Shown: positions 42,076 through 52,778, numbered from the stretch's first letter. The stretch is 64,000 nt of DNA from an uncultured Ruminococcus sp. (GCA_902767845.1 CACXIV010000012.1:1-64000), one strand, 5' to 3'. Numbers and translations are program-made. Notes: generated by a model not told the origin, from the letters alone.

Positions 42076-43815
42076 ATGGCTTTAGACGGAATTTTTTTAC
42101 GGCATATCAAAAATGAAATAGAAAAAGAAGCGCTCGGAGCGAGGGTCAACCAAATTTACCAGCCCAACCGCGACGAGCTTGTTGTTGTGCTCAGAACCTA
42201 CGGCGGAAGCAAAAAGCTGCTGCTTTCGGCGCGCGCCAATTCGCCGAGGGTGAATTTCTGCGGCAACACCCCCGAGAACCCGGCTCAGCCGCCCATGTTC
42301 TGCATGCTTATGCGCAAGCGGCTCGGAGGCGGCAAGCTCGTCGGAGTCCGCCAGCTCCGCTGCGACAGGGTGCTGTTTCTCGATTTTGACTGCGTGAACG
42401 AGCTCGGCGACCTCGTCGGACTTACCATCGTCTGCGAGATCATGGGCATGTACAGCAACATCATCCTCTTGAACCGCGACACGGGAGTTATTGTCGACGC
42501 GCTAAAAAGAGTCGATCTCACGGTCAGCAGCCGCAGGTTCGTCCTGCCAAATATCAAGTACGAGCTGCCCGATCCCCAGGACAAGCTGGATATTCTCGAG
42601 TCAACTCCCGAGCAGATAGCCGGCAGGATCAAAAGCCTGCCTGCCGAAATGCCGCTGAACAAGGCGGTTTTATCTTCGGTTCAGGGCGTGTCGCCGATAA
42701 TCTGCCGCGAGCTCGAGTACCGCGTGCTCGAGGGCGCGACTAACCGACTTGACGGCGTGCTGTATGACAGGCTCGTAAAGGAGCTCGGCGAGCTGAAAAC
42801 AGTTACCGAAAATTGCCTCGGCAAGCCGTGGATAGTCTATCGCGAGGACAACAAGCCGATGGATATTTCTTTTATAGAAATAAAGCAGTACGGTTCCTTT
42901 TTGCGCGCCGAGCAAAAGGAGAGCTTCAACCTCGCCGCAGACAGCTTTTACGACGAACGCGACGCGCGCGACAGAATGAGGGTAAAGACCCTGAGCCTGA
43001 ACAAGCTCCTCGTCAACCTTCGCGACCGAACCGCGCGCAAGCTGCAAAAGCAGCAGACCGAGCTTTCGCGCTGCGCCGACCGCGAGCAGCTTAGGATACG
43101 CGGCGATCTTTTGCAGGCGAACCTGTACCGGATCGAACGCGGAGCGGAGTATATCGACGTGGAAAATTACTACGATCCCGACGGCAAAACGCTGAGGATA
43201 AAGCTCAATCCTGCTGTTTCTCCCGCGGCAAACGCGCAGAAATACTACAAGGAATACCAAAAGGAAAAGAACGCCGAGAGATTTCTCGCCGAGCAGATCC
43301 AAAAGGGCGAAACGGAGCTCGAGTACCTCGAGTCAGTCATCGACGAGGTCGGCAGGGCGCAGACAGAGCGCGAGCTTTCTCAAATCAGAGAGGAGCTCGA
43401 GCAGCAGGGGTATCTGAGGAAGCAGAACGGCAAGCGCCAAAAGCAGGTATCGCTGCCGTTTTTGGAGTTCGAGTCCTCCGACGGCTTCAAAATACTGGTC
43501 GGCAGGAACAATCTGCAAAACGACAGGCTCACTCTAAAGACCGCCTCAAAGACCGATATGTGGCTCCACACAAAGGATATCCACGGCTCGCATGTGATAA
43601 TCCGCGCCGACGGCAGGGAGATAAGCGATACCGCGATAACCGAGGCGGCTTCGCTGGCGGCGTACCACAGCAAGGCTCGAAACAGCAGCAAGGTTCCCGT
43701 GGACTTTACGCTCGTAAAACATGTTTCAAAGCCCAACGGAGCCAAGCCGGGAATGGTGATCTACGTGAACAACAGGACGGTTTACGTTGAGCCGAGGGAC
43801 AAAGCGGGACAGTAG
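42076..43815 (+). CDS. rqcH: RqcH/NFACT-family ribosome quality control protein
   Basis: A 579-residue homologue of eukaryotic Rqc2. In Bacillus, RqcH recruits tRNA-Ala to stalled 50S subunits and adds C-terminal Ala tails that mark the nascent chain for proteolysis. NFACT-N starts MALDGIFLRHIKNEI, followed by a HhH-like region, a long charged coiled coil (about 290-460) and NFACT-R with WLHTKDIHGSHVII. Older annotations call it fibronectin-binding protein. The ribosome site is weak (GGA 15 nt upstream). The 126-bp gap after rlmH shows no promoter or RNA that I can name. Confidence 0.93.
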   Translation: MALDGIFLRHIKNEIEKEALGARVNQIYQPNRDELVVVLRTYGGSKKLLLSARANSPRVNFCGNTPENPAQPPMFCMLMRKRLGGGKLVGVRQLRCDRVLFLDFDCVNELGDLVGLTIVCEIMGMYSNIILLNRDTGVIVDALKRVDLTVSSRRFVLPNIKYELPDPQDKLDILESTPEQIAGRIKSLPAEMPLNKAVLSSVQGVSPIICRELEYRVLEGATNRLDGVLYDRLVKELGELKTVTENCLGKPWIVYREDNKPMDISFIEIKQYGSFLRAEQKESFNLAADSFYDERDARDRMRVKTLSLNKLLVNLRDRTARKLQKQQTELSRCADREQLRIRGDLLQANLYRIERGAEYIDVENYYDPDGKTLRIKLNPAVSPAANAQKYYKEYQKEKNAERFLAEQIQKGETELEYLESVIDEVGRAQTERELSQIREELEQQGYLRKQNGKRQKQVSLPFLEFESSDGFKILVGRNNLQNDRLTLKTASKTDMWLHTKDIHGSHVIIRADGREISDTAITEAASLAAYHSKARNSSKVPVDFTLVKHVSKPNGAKPGMVIYVNNRTVYVEPRDKAGQ

Positions 43816-43872
43816 GATCCGGTAAAGTCCGCCTGACCTGCCGGCTAACGGCATTAAACTATGTTAAAACTC

Positions 43873-43901
43873 TTTACAATCAAATCCTTTTGTTGTATAA
43901 T
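43873..43901 (+). promoter_or_regulatory. promoter of ilvBNC
   Basis: TTTACA (43873-43878), 17 bp and consensus TATAAT (43896-43901). The leader of about 60 nt is too short for a T-box. Confidence 0.75.
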
Positions 43902-43966
43902 ATAATTTAACCGTGAACAAGGGAAAACCGCGTTTATCGGAAAAACACAAGGAGGGACAAAACAAC

Positions 43967-45589
43967 ATGATCAGCGGTGCCGAAATTATGGTAAAATGTT
44001 TGGAGGCGGAGGGCGTAGACGTCGTCTTTGGCTATCCCGGCGCTACGATTTGCCCCTTTTATGATAAGATCTACGATTCGGACATCAGACATATCCTCGT
44101 CCGTCAGGAGCAGAACGCCGCTCACATGGCGAGCGGATACTCAAGGTGCAGCGGCAGGCCGGGCGTGTGCGTGGCAACGTCGGGACCGGGCGCCACGAAC
44201 CTGATAACGGGTATCGCCACGGCGTACACCGACTCCATACCCCTTATCGCCATCACCGGACAGGTTCGCAGCGAGCTTTTGGGCAGAGACGTCTTTCAGG
44301 AGGCGGACATTACGGGCGCGTGCGAGCCGTTTGTAAAACACAGCTATATCGTCAAAAAGACAGCCGATCTGCCGAGGGTTTTCAAGGAGGCATTTTACAT
44401 CGCCTCCACGGGCAGAAAGGGTCCCGTCCTCATCGACATCCCCATGGATATCCAGGAGAACGAGATCGAGTCCTTCGAGTACCCCGAAAGCGTGAATATC
44501 ATCGGCTACAAGCCCAACACAAAGGGTCACACCATGCAGGTGAGGCGCGCTGTTGAGGCTATAAGGAACAGCAAGCGACCCGTTATCGTTTCGGGCGGCG
44601 GCGTGCTGCTCTCGGGCGTAAAGCCCAAGTTCAGAAAATTCGCGGAAAAGACCCAGATACCGGTCATCTCCACAATGATGGGCATAGGCGTTATGCCGAG
44701 CGAGCACGAGCTTTACCTCGGAATGCTCGGTACCCACGGTAAGACCGTAGCCAACCGCGCTCTCCATGACGCGGATCTGGTAATAGTCTGCGGCGCGAGG
44801 CTCGGAGACAGAGCCGTGGCGTCTCCTCATCAGATGAGCGAGAACACGCTCGTTATCCATATCGACATCGACCCTGCCGAGATCGGCAAGAACGTCAAGA
44901 CCGAAATACCGATCGTGGGCGATATGAAGAATGTTATGAACATGCTGCTCGATACGATCGGCGATTACGTCGTACCGAATCAGTGGCAGGAGACGGTCAA
45001 GACCTGGAAAAAGGACTTTTTCAGGAATCCGCCGGTGTTCGACGGCTTTGTGGAGCCGAGGACGCTTGTGGCTCACCTCAGCTCAATGCTCCGCTCAAAG
45101 GCTATACTCGTAGCCGACGTCGGACAGAATCAGATATGGTGCGCCAATAATTTCAGGATCCGCGACGGAAGGTTCCTCACCACGGGCGGCATGGGCACCA
45201 TGGGCTACTCCATCCCGGCGGCGGTCGGCGCCAAGTTCGCCAGACCCACCCGCGACGTTGTAGTGGTCTGCGGCGACGGCAGCTTCCAGATGAGCATGAA
45301 CGAGCTCGCGACTATCAAAGGCAACGACCTCGCGATAAAAATAATCATAATGCGCAATCACAGGCTCGGCATGGTGCGCGAGCTTCAGGATAAAAACTAC
45401 AATTGCAGACATTCCGCTACCGTGCTCCAGGGCGATCCCGACTTTTTGAAGATCGCGGAGGCGTACGGCATCGACCACGCCGAGGCAAATTCAAACGAAG
45501 AGGCAGAGTCGATCCTAAAGGGCGTAGTAAAGTCCGACAAGCCGTTTATCCTTGTCTGCAACGTTTATCCCGACACCCCGTCGATATGA
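43967..45589 (+). CDS. ilvB: acetolactate synthase large subunit
   Basis: A ThDP enzyme joining two pyruvates, or pyruvate and 2-oxobutyrate, in valine, leucine and isoleucine synthesis. It has 540 residues from ATG 43967 after GGAGGG. A frame extension 18 codons upstream lacks a site. FGYPGATICPFYD and VRQEQNAAHMASGYSR form the ThDP activation region, and VCGDGSFQMSMNELATI with MRNHRLGMVRE is the ThDP-Mg site. It is slightly shorter than the usual 550-570. It is first in ilvB-ilvN-ilvC. Confidence 0.95.
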   Translation: MISGAEIMVKCLEAEGVDVVFGYPGATICPFYDKIYDSDIRHILVRQEQNAAHMASGYSRCSGRPGVCVATSGPGATNLITGIATAYTDSIPLIAITGQVRSELLGRDVFQEADITGACEPFVKHSYIVKKTADLPRVFKEAFYIASTGRKGPVLIDIPMDIQENEIESFEYPESVNIIGYKPNTKGHTMQVRRAVEAIRNSKRPVIVSGGGVLLSGVKPKFRKFAEKTQIPVISTMMGIGVMPSEHELYLGMLGTHGKTVANRALHDADLVIVCGARLGDRAVASPHQMSENTLVIHIDIDPAEIGKNVKTEIPIVGDMKNVMNMLLDTIGDYVVPNQWQETVKTWKKDFFRNPPVFDGFVEPRTLVAHLSSMLRSKAILVADVGQNQIWCANNFRIRDGRFLTTGGMGTMGYSIPAAVGAKFARPTRDVVVVCGDGSFQMSMNELATIKGNDLAIKIIIMRNHRLGMVRELQDKNYNCRHSATVLQGDPDFLKIAEAYGIDHAEANSNEEAESILKGVVKSDKPFILVCNVYPDTPSI

Positions 45590-45598
45590 GGTGATGCT

Positions 45599-46090
45599 AT
45601 GCAGTACACATTATCAATCCTTGTAGAAAACCAGGCAGGCGTTCTCTCGAAAATATCGGGATTGTTTTCGCGCCGCGGCTTCAATATAGATTCGCTTGCG
45701 GTAGGCGTTACGAACGACCCCGGGGTTTCGAGAATAACAATAGTCGCCAACGGCGACGAATATGTGATCGAGCAGCTTGAAAAGCAGCTCAACAAGGTGA
45801 TCCCCGTCATCAAGGTAAAAAGGCTCAACGACGGCGATTTTATCAGCCGCGAGCTGATACTTATCAAGGTCCACTGCGCCGCCTCAAAGCGCTCGGAGAT
45901 CATCAAAACGGCGGAGATCATGCAGGCAAAGATCGTTGACGTGGCGCAAAGCTGCGTTACCGTAGAGTATTGCGAGACCGCGAGCCGGGTCGAAACGCTG
46001 ATCGACCTGCTCAGACCCTACGGAATCAGGGAGATCGTCAGAACAGGCACAGTCGCCATAGACAAAGGTACGGCGGCGGTATCTGTTTGA
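45599..46090 (+). CDS. ilvN: acetolactate synthase small (regulatory) subunit
   Basis: Binds IlvB and confers valine feedback. It has 163 residues. The N-terminal ACT domain starts YTLSILVENQAGVLSKISGLFSRRGFNIDSL, and the C-terminal ALS_ss_C domain follows from about residue 80 (ELILIKVHCAASKRSEIIKTAEIM). It lies 9 bp after ilvB. Confidence 0.95.
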   Translation: MQYTLSILVENQAGVLSKISGLFSRRGFNIDSLAVGVTNDPGVSRITIVANGDEYVIEQLEKQLNKVIPVIKVKRLNDGDFISRELILIKVHCAASKRSEIIKTAEIMQAKIVDVAQSCVTVEYCETASRVETLIDLLRPYGIREIVRTGTVAIDKGTAAVSV

Positions 46091-46105
46091 CATAGATTTG
46101 AGTAA

Positions 46106-47203
<1,098 letters not shown>

Positions 47204-47217
47204 TTATAATAGAGTAG

Positions 47218-47239
47218 GGGCGGACCTGTGTGTCCGCCC
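47218..47239 (+). repeat. GGGCGGAC hairpin after ilvC
   Basis: Eight-bp arms GGGCGGAC / GTCCGCCC with a 6-nt loop, preceded by AGTAG and followed by GTATTTAT. It resembles half of the 50-bp element at 32299 and may terminate ilvC weakly. Confidence 0.55.
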
Positions 47240-47263
47240 GTATTTATAATAAACAGGTGAAGT

Positions 47264-47479
47264 ATGGAAAATGATCTTTTGCAGCGCATTAACGAGCTCG
47301 CGAAAAAGAAAAAGACCGTCGGTCTGACCGATTCGGAGCTCGCGGAGCAGAAAAAGCTTTATAAGATTTACCTCGGAGAGATCCGTACCCAGTTCGACAG
47401 AACGCTCGACAACGTCAGCGTTGAGAACAAAGACGGTTCGGTGGTTCCGTTTAAAGAGGCGTATAAGAAAAAGAAGTGA
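47264..47479 (+). CDS. DUF896 (YnzC-like) small protein
   Basis: A 71-residue helical cytosolic protein. The family pattern is clear: RINELAKKKKTVGLTDSELAEQKKLYKIYLGEIR. YnzC of Bacillus is the type member, sometimes linked to the SOS cluster, with no known activity. Its stop codon lies inside the stem of the terminator at 47471-47505. Confidence 0.9.
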   Translation: MENDLLQRINELAKKKKTVGLTDSELAEQKKLYKIYLGEIRTQFDRTLDNVSVENKDGSVVPFKEAYKKKK

Positions 47480-47505
47480 GCATTTTTGGTGCTCACTTCT
47501 TTTTG
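47471..47505 (+). terminator. terminator of DUF896 gene
   Basis: A 12-bp perfect stem (AAGAAGTGAGCA / TGCTCACTTCTT), a 7-nt loop and TTTT. The stop codon of the gene is within the 5' arm. Confidence 0.88.
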
Positions 47506-47533
47506 TATGGGGCGCGTCGCGCGCTCCTATATA

Positions 47534-49594
47534 TTATGTTTTATATTTCAAGAGCCTTGCCGCGATAAGCACGCAGATAACGCAGACTCCGGTGTCCGCG
47601 ACTACCGACATCCAGATCGCCGCCAGTCCGAAGCAGGCGAGGATTATTACCGCCGCCTTGACCGCGAGCGCGAGGATGATGTTGCCCTTGATCGTGCGCA
47701 TTGTCGCGCGCGCTATCCTGACCGCCTTGGGAAGCTGAGTAAGGTTGCCTGACGAGAGGACGATGTCGCTCGATTCGATCGCCGCCTCGCTGCCCAGTCC
47801 CATAGCCGCTCCGCAGTCGCTCGCCGCGAGCACGGGCGCGTCGTTGATGCCGTCGCCCACAAAGCAAACCGTGTGGCCGTCGCGCTTTATCGCGTTGATT
47901 TTTTCGAGCTTCTGGTCGGGCAAAAGCTCAGAGTAGTAGCTGTCGATACCGATTTTCTTTGAAACGCTGTGGGCGGCTGACTTTTTGTCGCCCGTCAGCA
48001 TAACGGTCTTTTGCGCGCCCAGCTTTTTCAGCCCGGAGATAACGCCCTTCGCTTCGTCCCTCACCGCGTCGCTCAGCTCTATCGCTCCTACGAGCTCGCC
48101 GTCGTATACGAGGTAAACGGCAGGCCGATCCTTCAGCTCCGCCGGTACCGGGCAGCTCAACAGCCGCTCGTTGCCGCAGGCGAGCTTTTTGCCGTTGAAT
48201 ACAGCGCAGGTGCCGCGTCCGGCGATCTCCTTATAATCGCTCAAGCCCTTGATCTCGGCTTGGGCGCTTTCCTTTATAGCCTGAGCGATCGGGTGGACGG
48301 AGTATTTTTCGCACGCCGCCGCCAGCGACAGCACCTCGTCCTCGCCGTAGCCGCCGTATGTGTAAACGCGGCTGACAGTCAGATCGCCTTTGGTCAGGGT
48401 GCCGGTTTTGTCAAAGGCGAAAACGTCCGCCTTCGCCAGAGCCTCAAGGTAGTTTCCGCCCTTGATCAGCACGCCGTTTTTGGAAGCGGCGCCGATACCC
48501 GAATAGTAAGACAGCGGAACGGAAATGACGATTGCGCACGGACACGACGCAACAAGTACCACCAGAGCGTTGTATATCCACTGCGAAAAGCTGCCGAGCC
48601 CGAGCAGGGGAGGAAGCGCCGCTATCAGCAGCGATATCCCTATTACTGCGGGCGTGTAAACCGACGCGAACCGCGAGATGAACTTTTCCTGTTTTCCCTT
48701 GTTCGCGGCGGCGTCCTCGACGAGCCTCAGTATCCTTGCCGCGGTGCTTTCGGAAAATTCCTTTGTGGTTTCGATCCTGAGCAGACCGTCGCCGTTTATG
48801 CCGCCGCTCAGTACCTCGGAATATTCCGCGACGCTTTGCGGCAGGCTCTCGCCGGTCAGGGCGGAGTTGTCGATCGTCGAGCTGCCGTCGATGATTATAC
48901 CGTCGAGCGGTATCCGCTCGTGCGGCTTTACCGTGATAACCGAGCCAGTCCGTACGCTTTCGGCAGGGACGGTTTTTTCGATTCCGTCAAGGTAGAGCGT
49001 GGCGGAATCGGGACGTATCTTGCTTAGCTGCTCGATGCTTCTGCGCGATTTATCGACCGCGTAGTCCTCGATCAGCTCGCCGACGGTGAACAGCAGCGTT
49101 ACCATAGCGCCCTCGACATACTCGCCGAGGATGAATGCCGCGATCACTGCGACCATCATCAGCACGGTTTCCTCAATCCTGAATTTTATCAGGTTTTTAA
49201 GTCCCTTTACAAATACCTTCCAGCCGGCGAGCAGGGTCGCCGCGGCGCTCAGCCCGAGCACTATGTAATCCGTCGCGTGCGAGCGAAGGATAAGGTGGAG
49301 AATCAGCGCGGCGATACCGAGAGCTATACCGGAAAAAAGCATGATCCGCTCCACGGTATTGCCGGACTCCACGGCTTTTTTGTTGTCGCCGACCACGGTC
49401 ACGCCTTCCTCAAGGCTGTCACAGATAGACTGTATCTCCGTAAGGGGATCGTCCTTTTCGCTTTCAAAGCGGAGGGTTTTGGTGGCAAAGTTGAAGCTGA
49501 CCGATTCAAAGCCGTCGGTGTCGGCGATCTTTTGCTCGATTTTTTGCGCGCAGTGCGCGCAGTCAAGATTTTCAAGTGTGCAGGTGTACTTCAT
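47534..49594 (-). CDS. cadA: P-type heavy-metal ATPase (Zn/Cd/Pb type)
   Basis: Exports divalent soft metals. It has 686 residues. An N-terminal HMA domain carries CAHC (Cys12, Cys15), several membrane helices follow, and the transport motif SCPCAIVIS is in helix 6. The actuator motif is TGES, the phosphorylation loop DKTGTLTKG, the ATP site HPIA and the hinge GDGINDAPVLAASD. CPC with an N-terminal CxxC fits ZntA/CadA (P1B-2). The ATG at 49594 follows GGAG. The gene lies 5 bp after an ArsR repressor with a zinc-type sensing site, so zinc or cadmium is the probable substrate. Confidence 0.92.
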   Translation of the reverse strand: MKYTCTLENLDCAHCAQKIEQKIADTDGFESVSFNFATKTLRFESEKDDPLTEIQSICDSLEEGVTVVGDNKKAVESGNTVERIMLFSGIALGIAALILHLILRSHATDYIVLGLSAAATLLAGWKVFVKGLKNLIKFRIEETVLMMVAVIAAFILGEYVEGAMVTLLFTVGELIEDYAVDKSRRSIEQLSKIRPDSATLYLDGIEKTVPAESVRTGSVITVKPHERIPLDGIIIDGSSTIDNSALTGESLPQSVAEYSEVLSGGINGDGLLRIETTKEFSESTAARILRLVEDAAANKGKQEKFISRFASVYTPAVIGISLLIAALPPLLGLGSFSQWIYNALVVLVASCPCAIVISVPLSYYSGIGAASKNGVLIKGGNYLEALAKADVFAFDKTGTLTKGDLTVSRVYTYGGYGEDEVLSLAAACEKYSVHPIAQAIKESAQAEIKGLSDYKEIAGRGTCAVFNGKKLACGNERLLSCPVPAELKDRPAVYLVYDGELVGAIELSDAVRDEAKGVISGLKKLGAQKTVMLTGDKKSAAHSVSKKIGIDSYYSELLPDQKLEKINAIKRDGHTVCFVGDGINDAPVLAASDCGAAMGLGSEAAIESSDIVLSSGNLTQLPKAVRIARATMRTIKGNIILALAVKAAVIILACFGLAAIWMSVVADTGVCVICVLIAARLLKYKT

Positions 49595-49599
49595 AAATA

Positions 49600-49902
49600 T
49601 CACTCCAAAACGTGATCAAGTCCCATTTCTATTATTTTCTTAACATGGTCGTCGTCGAGGGAGTAGTATATCTGTTTTCCCTCGCGGCGTGCGCGCGCGA
49701 GCTTGTTGTCACGCAGTATCCTGAGCTGGTGCGAAATAGTGCTCTGATCCATCGCGAGCCCCTCGGCAATGCTCTGGACGTTCTTTTCGCCCTCGGACAG
49801 CGCGTACATTATCCTTAGTCTGGTCGAGTCGCCGAACACCTTGAACAGGTCGGCGAGGTCGTACAGGATCTCGCTGTCGGGAAGAGTAATCGTTTTATCC
49901 AT
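49600..49902 (-). CDS. ArsR/SmtB-family metal-responsive repressor (CzrA type)
   Basis: A 100-residue winged-helix repressor, started at ATG 49902 after GGGTGAT. The DNA-recognition helix is AMDQSTISHQLRILRDNKLA. The C-terminal helix carries Asp84, His86, His97 and Glu100. In Staphylococcus CzrA the alpha-5 zinc site is Asp84/His86/His97/His100, so three of four ligands match at the same numbers. There is no CVC motif in the recognition helix, which argues against an ArsR-type arsenic site. Zinc or cobalt should release it from the operator at 49929-49954. Co-transcribed with cadA. Confidence 0.9.
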   Translation of the reverse strand: MDKTITLPDSEILYDLADLFKVFGDSTRLRIMYALSEGEKNVQSIAEGLAMDQSTISHQLRILRDNKLARARREGKQIYYSLDDDHVKKIIEMGLDHVLE

Positions 49903-49928
49903 AATATCACCCGATCGTTTGATAATTG

Positions 49929-49954
49929 AACATATGAAAATATATTCATATGTT
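49929..49954 (-). promoter_or_regulatory. operator of the ArsR-type repressor
   Basis: A perfect 10-bp inverted repeat (AACATATGAA / TTCATATGTT) with a 6-bp centre. It is close to known SmtB/CzrA operators containing TATGAA/TTCATA. It lies immediately downstream of the -10, over the transcript start, so binding should block initiation. Confidence 0.8.
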
Positions 49955-49960
49955 AATTTG

Positions 49961-49989
49961 AGTATAGCATACGGGATCGCGGTTGTCAA
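49961..49989 (-). promoter_or_regulatory. promoter of arsR-cadA
   Basis: Consensus TTGACA (49984-49989), 17 bp and TATACT (49961-49966), with TGC before the -10. It is strong, as expected for a repressed operon. Confidence 0.85.
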
Positions 49990-50010
49990 TAGGGATTTTG
50001 ATATTAAAAA

Positions 50011-50033
50011 TAAAGGGCGGTCAATGACCGCCC
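50011..50033 (-). terminator. terminator of valS (palindromic-repeat relative)
   Basis: GGGCGGTCA-A-TGACCGCCC at 50015-50033 is a 9-bp palindrome followed on the minus strand by TTTATTTTTAAT. It has the same form as the hairpins in the 32299 element. Confidence 0.7.
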
Positions 50034-50053
50034 ATACGAATTGGTTGCGTATA

Positions 50054-52747
50054 TTATTTTAACGCCTCGATCGCCGCTTCGATCAGCGCGATCTGCTCGC
50101 GTTCCTTTTGAGCCTGAGCCCTTACCTTGTCGACAACTGCCGCCGGAGCCTTGGCAACAAAGCCCTGATTGCCGAGCTTGCCCTCGCTCTGGGCAAGGCG
50201 TTTTTTGAGCTGTTCAAGCTCCTTGCCGAGTCTTTCGAGCTCCGCTGCCTTGTCGACCAGCTCGTCGAGAGGGATGTAGATCTTGGCGTCGGCGGTCACT
50301 ACCGTTACGGCGCCCTCGATATCAAACGAATCGGCGACCTCTACCTCGCTTGCGGAGGCGAGCTTTTGGATAAACGCGTGACCGTTTTTGAATGTATCGG
50401 TGAACTTTGTCGCGACAAAAACCTTTGCCTTTCGCGACGGCGGAACGTTCATCTCGCTGCGGCGGTTGCGGATCGCGCGGATGGCGTCCATAACGCGGCG
50501 CATCTCCGCCTCTTCCTCGGGGAAGTCGAGCTCGCTGTTATAGGTCGGGTATTCGCTGAGCATTACGGTCTCGCCCTCGTGGGGGATGGTCTGCCAGATC
50601 TGCTCGGTGATGTACGGCATAAAGGGATGGAGGAGTCTCAGTATGCGGTCGAGCACATATACGAGCACCTGACGCGCGTTTTGAGCGTCCTCGCCCTCGC
50701 TGAACAGCCTTGCCTTGACAAGCTCTATGTACCAGTCGCAGTAGCAGTCCCAGATAAATTCGTAAACCTTTTGTACGGCGATACCGAGCTCGAATTTTTC
50801 GAGGTTCTCGTTGACCTCTTTCGCGACGGTGTTAAGGGTGGAGAGTATCCACTTGTCCTCTGTTTTCAGCTCACCGGGAAGCTCGTTTTTAACGTCGTGA
50901 TCGTCGATGTTCATGTGAACAAAGCGCGACGCGTTCCAAAGCTTGTTGGCGAAGTTCGAGCAAGCCTCGATCCTCTTTTCGGAGTAGCGGATATCGTTTC
51001 CGGGAGAATTGCCGGTAACGAGCAGGAACCTCAGCGCGTCGGCGCCGTATTTCTCGATGACCTCGAGCGGATCAACGCCGTTGCCGAGGGATTTTGACAT
51101 CTTTCTGCCCTGCTCGTCGCGGACGATACCGTGGATGAATACGGTGTCGAACGGAACGCTGCCGGTGTATTCAAGGGCGGAGAAGATCATTCTCGCTACC
51201 CAGAAGAAGATGATGTCGTAACCCGTGACAAGTGTGTTTGTGGGATAAAAATATTTAAGATCCTCGGTCTTTTCAGGCCATCCGAGAGTTGAGAACGGCC
51301 ACAGCGCCGAGCTGAACCATGTGTCGAGCGTATCCTCGTCCTGAACCATATGCGTGCAGCCGCACTTGGGGCAGGCGCTTACGGCGTCCTTGGAAACGAC
51401 TACCTCGCCGCACTCCTCGCAGTAGTACGCAGGGATCCTGTGTCCCCACCAGAGCTGGCGCGAGATACACCAGTCCTTGATGTTCTCCATCCAGTTGAAA
51501 TATACCTTTTCAAAGCGCTCGGGAACGAATTTGGTCTCCTTGTCCTTTACCGCCTTGATAGCAGGCTTGGCTAGCGGCTCCATCCTTACGAACCACTGCT
51601 TTGAGACCATCGGCTCGATGGTGGTGTGGCAGCGGTAGCAGGTGCCTACGTCGTGGGTGTGATCCTTGACCTCCTTGAGCTGACCGAGGGCTGTCAGATC
51701 GTCAACGATCGCCTTTCTCGCCTCGGCGGTGGTCATTCCGGCGTACTTGCCGCAGTCGAGGACCTCGGGCTCGTTTTCGGCGAGATTGCCCTTTGCCTTG
51801 AGCTCCTCGTAAGCCGCGACGTCATCGGCGCCTGTCATGTGACCGTCGTAGGTGAACACCCTTACGATCGGCAGGCTGCAGCGCTGACCTACCTCGTAGT
51901 CGTTCGGGTCGTGAGCCGGGGTGATCTTTACAACGCCGGTGCCCTTTTCCATATCAGCGTGCTCGTCGCAGACGATCGGGATCACCTTGTCGAGCAGAGG
52001 CAGGATAACGTGACAGCCGTGCAGGTGCTTGTAGCGCTCGTCGTCCTTGTTTATCGCGACGGCGGTATCGCCGAGCATTGTTTCGGGTCTTGTGGTGGCG
52101 ATCTCCAAAAACTCGCCGGTCTCCTGTACCTTGTACAGGATATGCCAGAAGTGGCCGTGCTGCTCCTCGTACTCTACCTCGGCGTCGGAGATAGAGGTGT
52201 TGCAGTGGGGGCACCAGTTTACCATGCGGTTGCCGCGGTAGATCTTGCCCTCGTTATATAGCTTTACGAATACCTCTTTGACCGCGTTTGAGCAGCCCTC
52301 GTCCATTGTAAAGCGCTCGCGGCTCCAGTCGCAGCTTACGCCTAATTTACGGAGCTGTTTTGTGATCCTTCCGCCGTATTCGCGCTTCCATTCCCACGCG
52401 CGCTCAAGGAATTTCTCTCGGCCGAGATCGTCCTTAGAGATACCTTCCTTTCGCATGGCCTCGACTATCTTCGCCTCGGTGGCGATCGACGCGTGGTCGG
52501 TGCCGGGCAGCCACAGCGCGGAATATCCCGACATCCTCTTCCAGCGGATAAGGATGTCCTGCAGCGTCTCGTCAAGCGCGTGACCTATGTGAAGCTGACC
52601 CGTGATGTTCGGCGGAGGCATAACGATAGTATAGGGCTTTTTGTCCCTGTCTGCCTCGGCGTGAAAGTAGTTTCCTTCCATCCAGAAATCGTAGATCTTG
52701 TCCTCAAATTCAGAGGGCTTGTATGATTTCGCAAGCTCTTTAGCCAT
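50054..52747 (-). CDS. valS: valyl-tRNA synthetase
   Basis: Charges tRNA-Val and edits threonine. It has 897 residues. The HIGH motif is PPPNITGQLHIGHALDET, the CP1 editing domain includes TTRPETMLGDTAVA, KMSKS is [14 protein letters not shown], and the C-terminal coiled coil (about 830-897) is typical of ValRS. It is monocistronic with promoter 52779 and AAGGAGTG before the ATG. No T-box was found in the short leader. Confidence 0.97.
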   Translation of the reverse strand: MAKELAKSYKPSEFEDKIYDFWMEGNYFHAEADRDKKPYTIVMPPPNITGQLHIGHALDETLQDILIRWKRMSGYSALWLPGTDHASIATEAKIVEAMRKEGISKDDLGREKFLERAWEWKREYGGRITKQLRKLGVSCDWSRERFTMDEGCSNAVKEVFVKLYNEGKIYRGNRMVNWCPHCNTSISDAEVEYEEQHGHFWHILYKVQETGEFLEIATTRPETMLGDTAVAINKDDERYKHLHGCHVILPLLDKVIPIVCDEHADMEKGTGVVKITPAHDPNDYEVGQRCSLPIVRVFTYDGHMTGADDVAAYEELKAKGNLAENEPEVLDCGKYAGMTTAEARKAIVDDLTALGQLKEVKDHTHDVGTCYRCHTTIEPMVSKQWFVRMEPLAKPAIKAVKDKETKFVPERFEKVYFNWMENIKDWCISRQLWWGHRIPAYYCEECGEVVVSKDAVSACPKCGCTHMVQDEDTLDTWFSSALWPFSTLGWPEKTEDLKYFYPTNTLVTGYDIIFFWVARMIFSALEYTGSVPFDTVFIHGIVRDEQGRKMSKSLGNGVDPLEVIEKYGADALRFLLVTGNSPGNDIRYSEKRIEACSNFANKLWNASRFVHMNIDDHDVKNELPGELKTEDKWILSTLNTVAKEVNENLEKFELGIAVQKVYEFIWDCYCDWYIELVKARLFSEGEDAQNARQVLVYVLDRILRLLHPFMPYITEQIWQTIPHEGETVMLSEYPTYNSELDFPEEEAEMRRVMDAIRAIRNRRSEMNVPPSRKAKVFVATKFTDTFKNGHAFIQKLASASEVEVADSFDIEGAVTVVTADAKIYIPLDELVDKAAELERLGKELEQLKKRLAQSEGKLGNQGFVAKAPAAVVDKVRAQAQKEREQIALIEAAIEALK

Positions 52748-52778
52748 AAAATCACTCCTTAATTACATATACCTTAAT

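Noticed and set aside
43816-43966. T-box leader before ilvB
   Set aside because: The leader after the promoter is about 60 nt and lacks the T-box sequence and an antiterminator/terminator pair.
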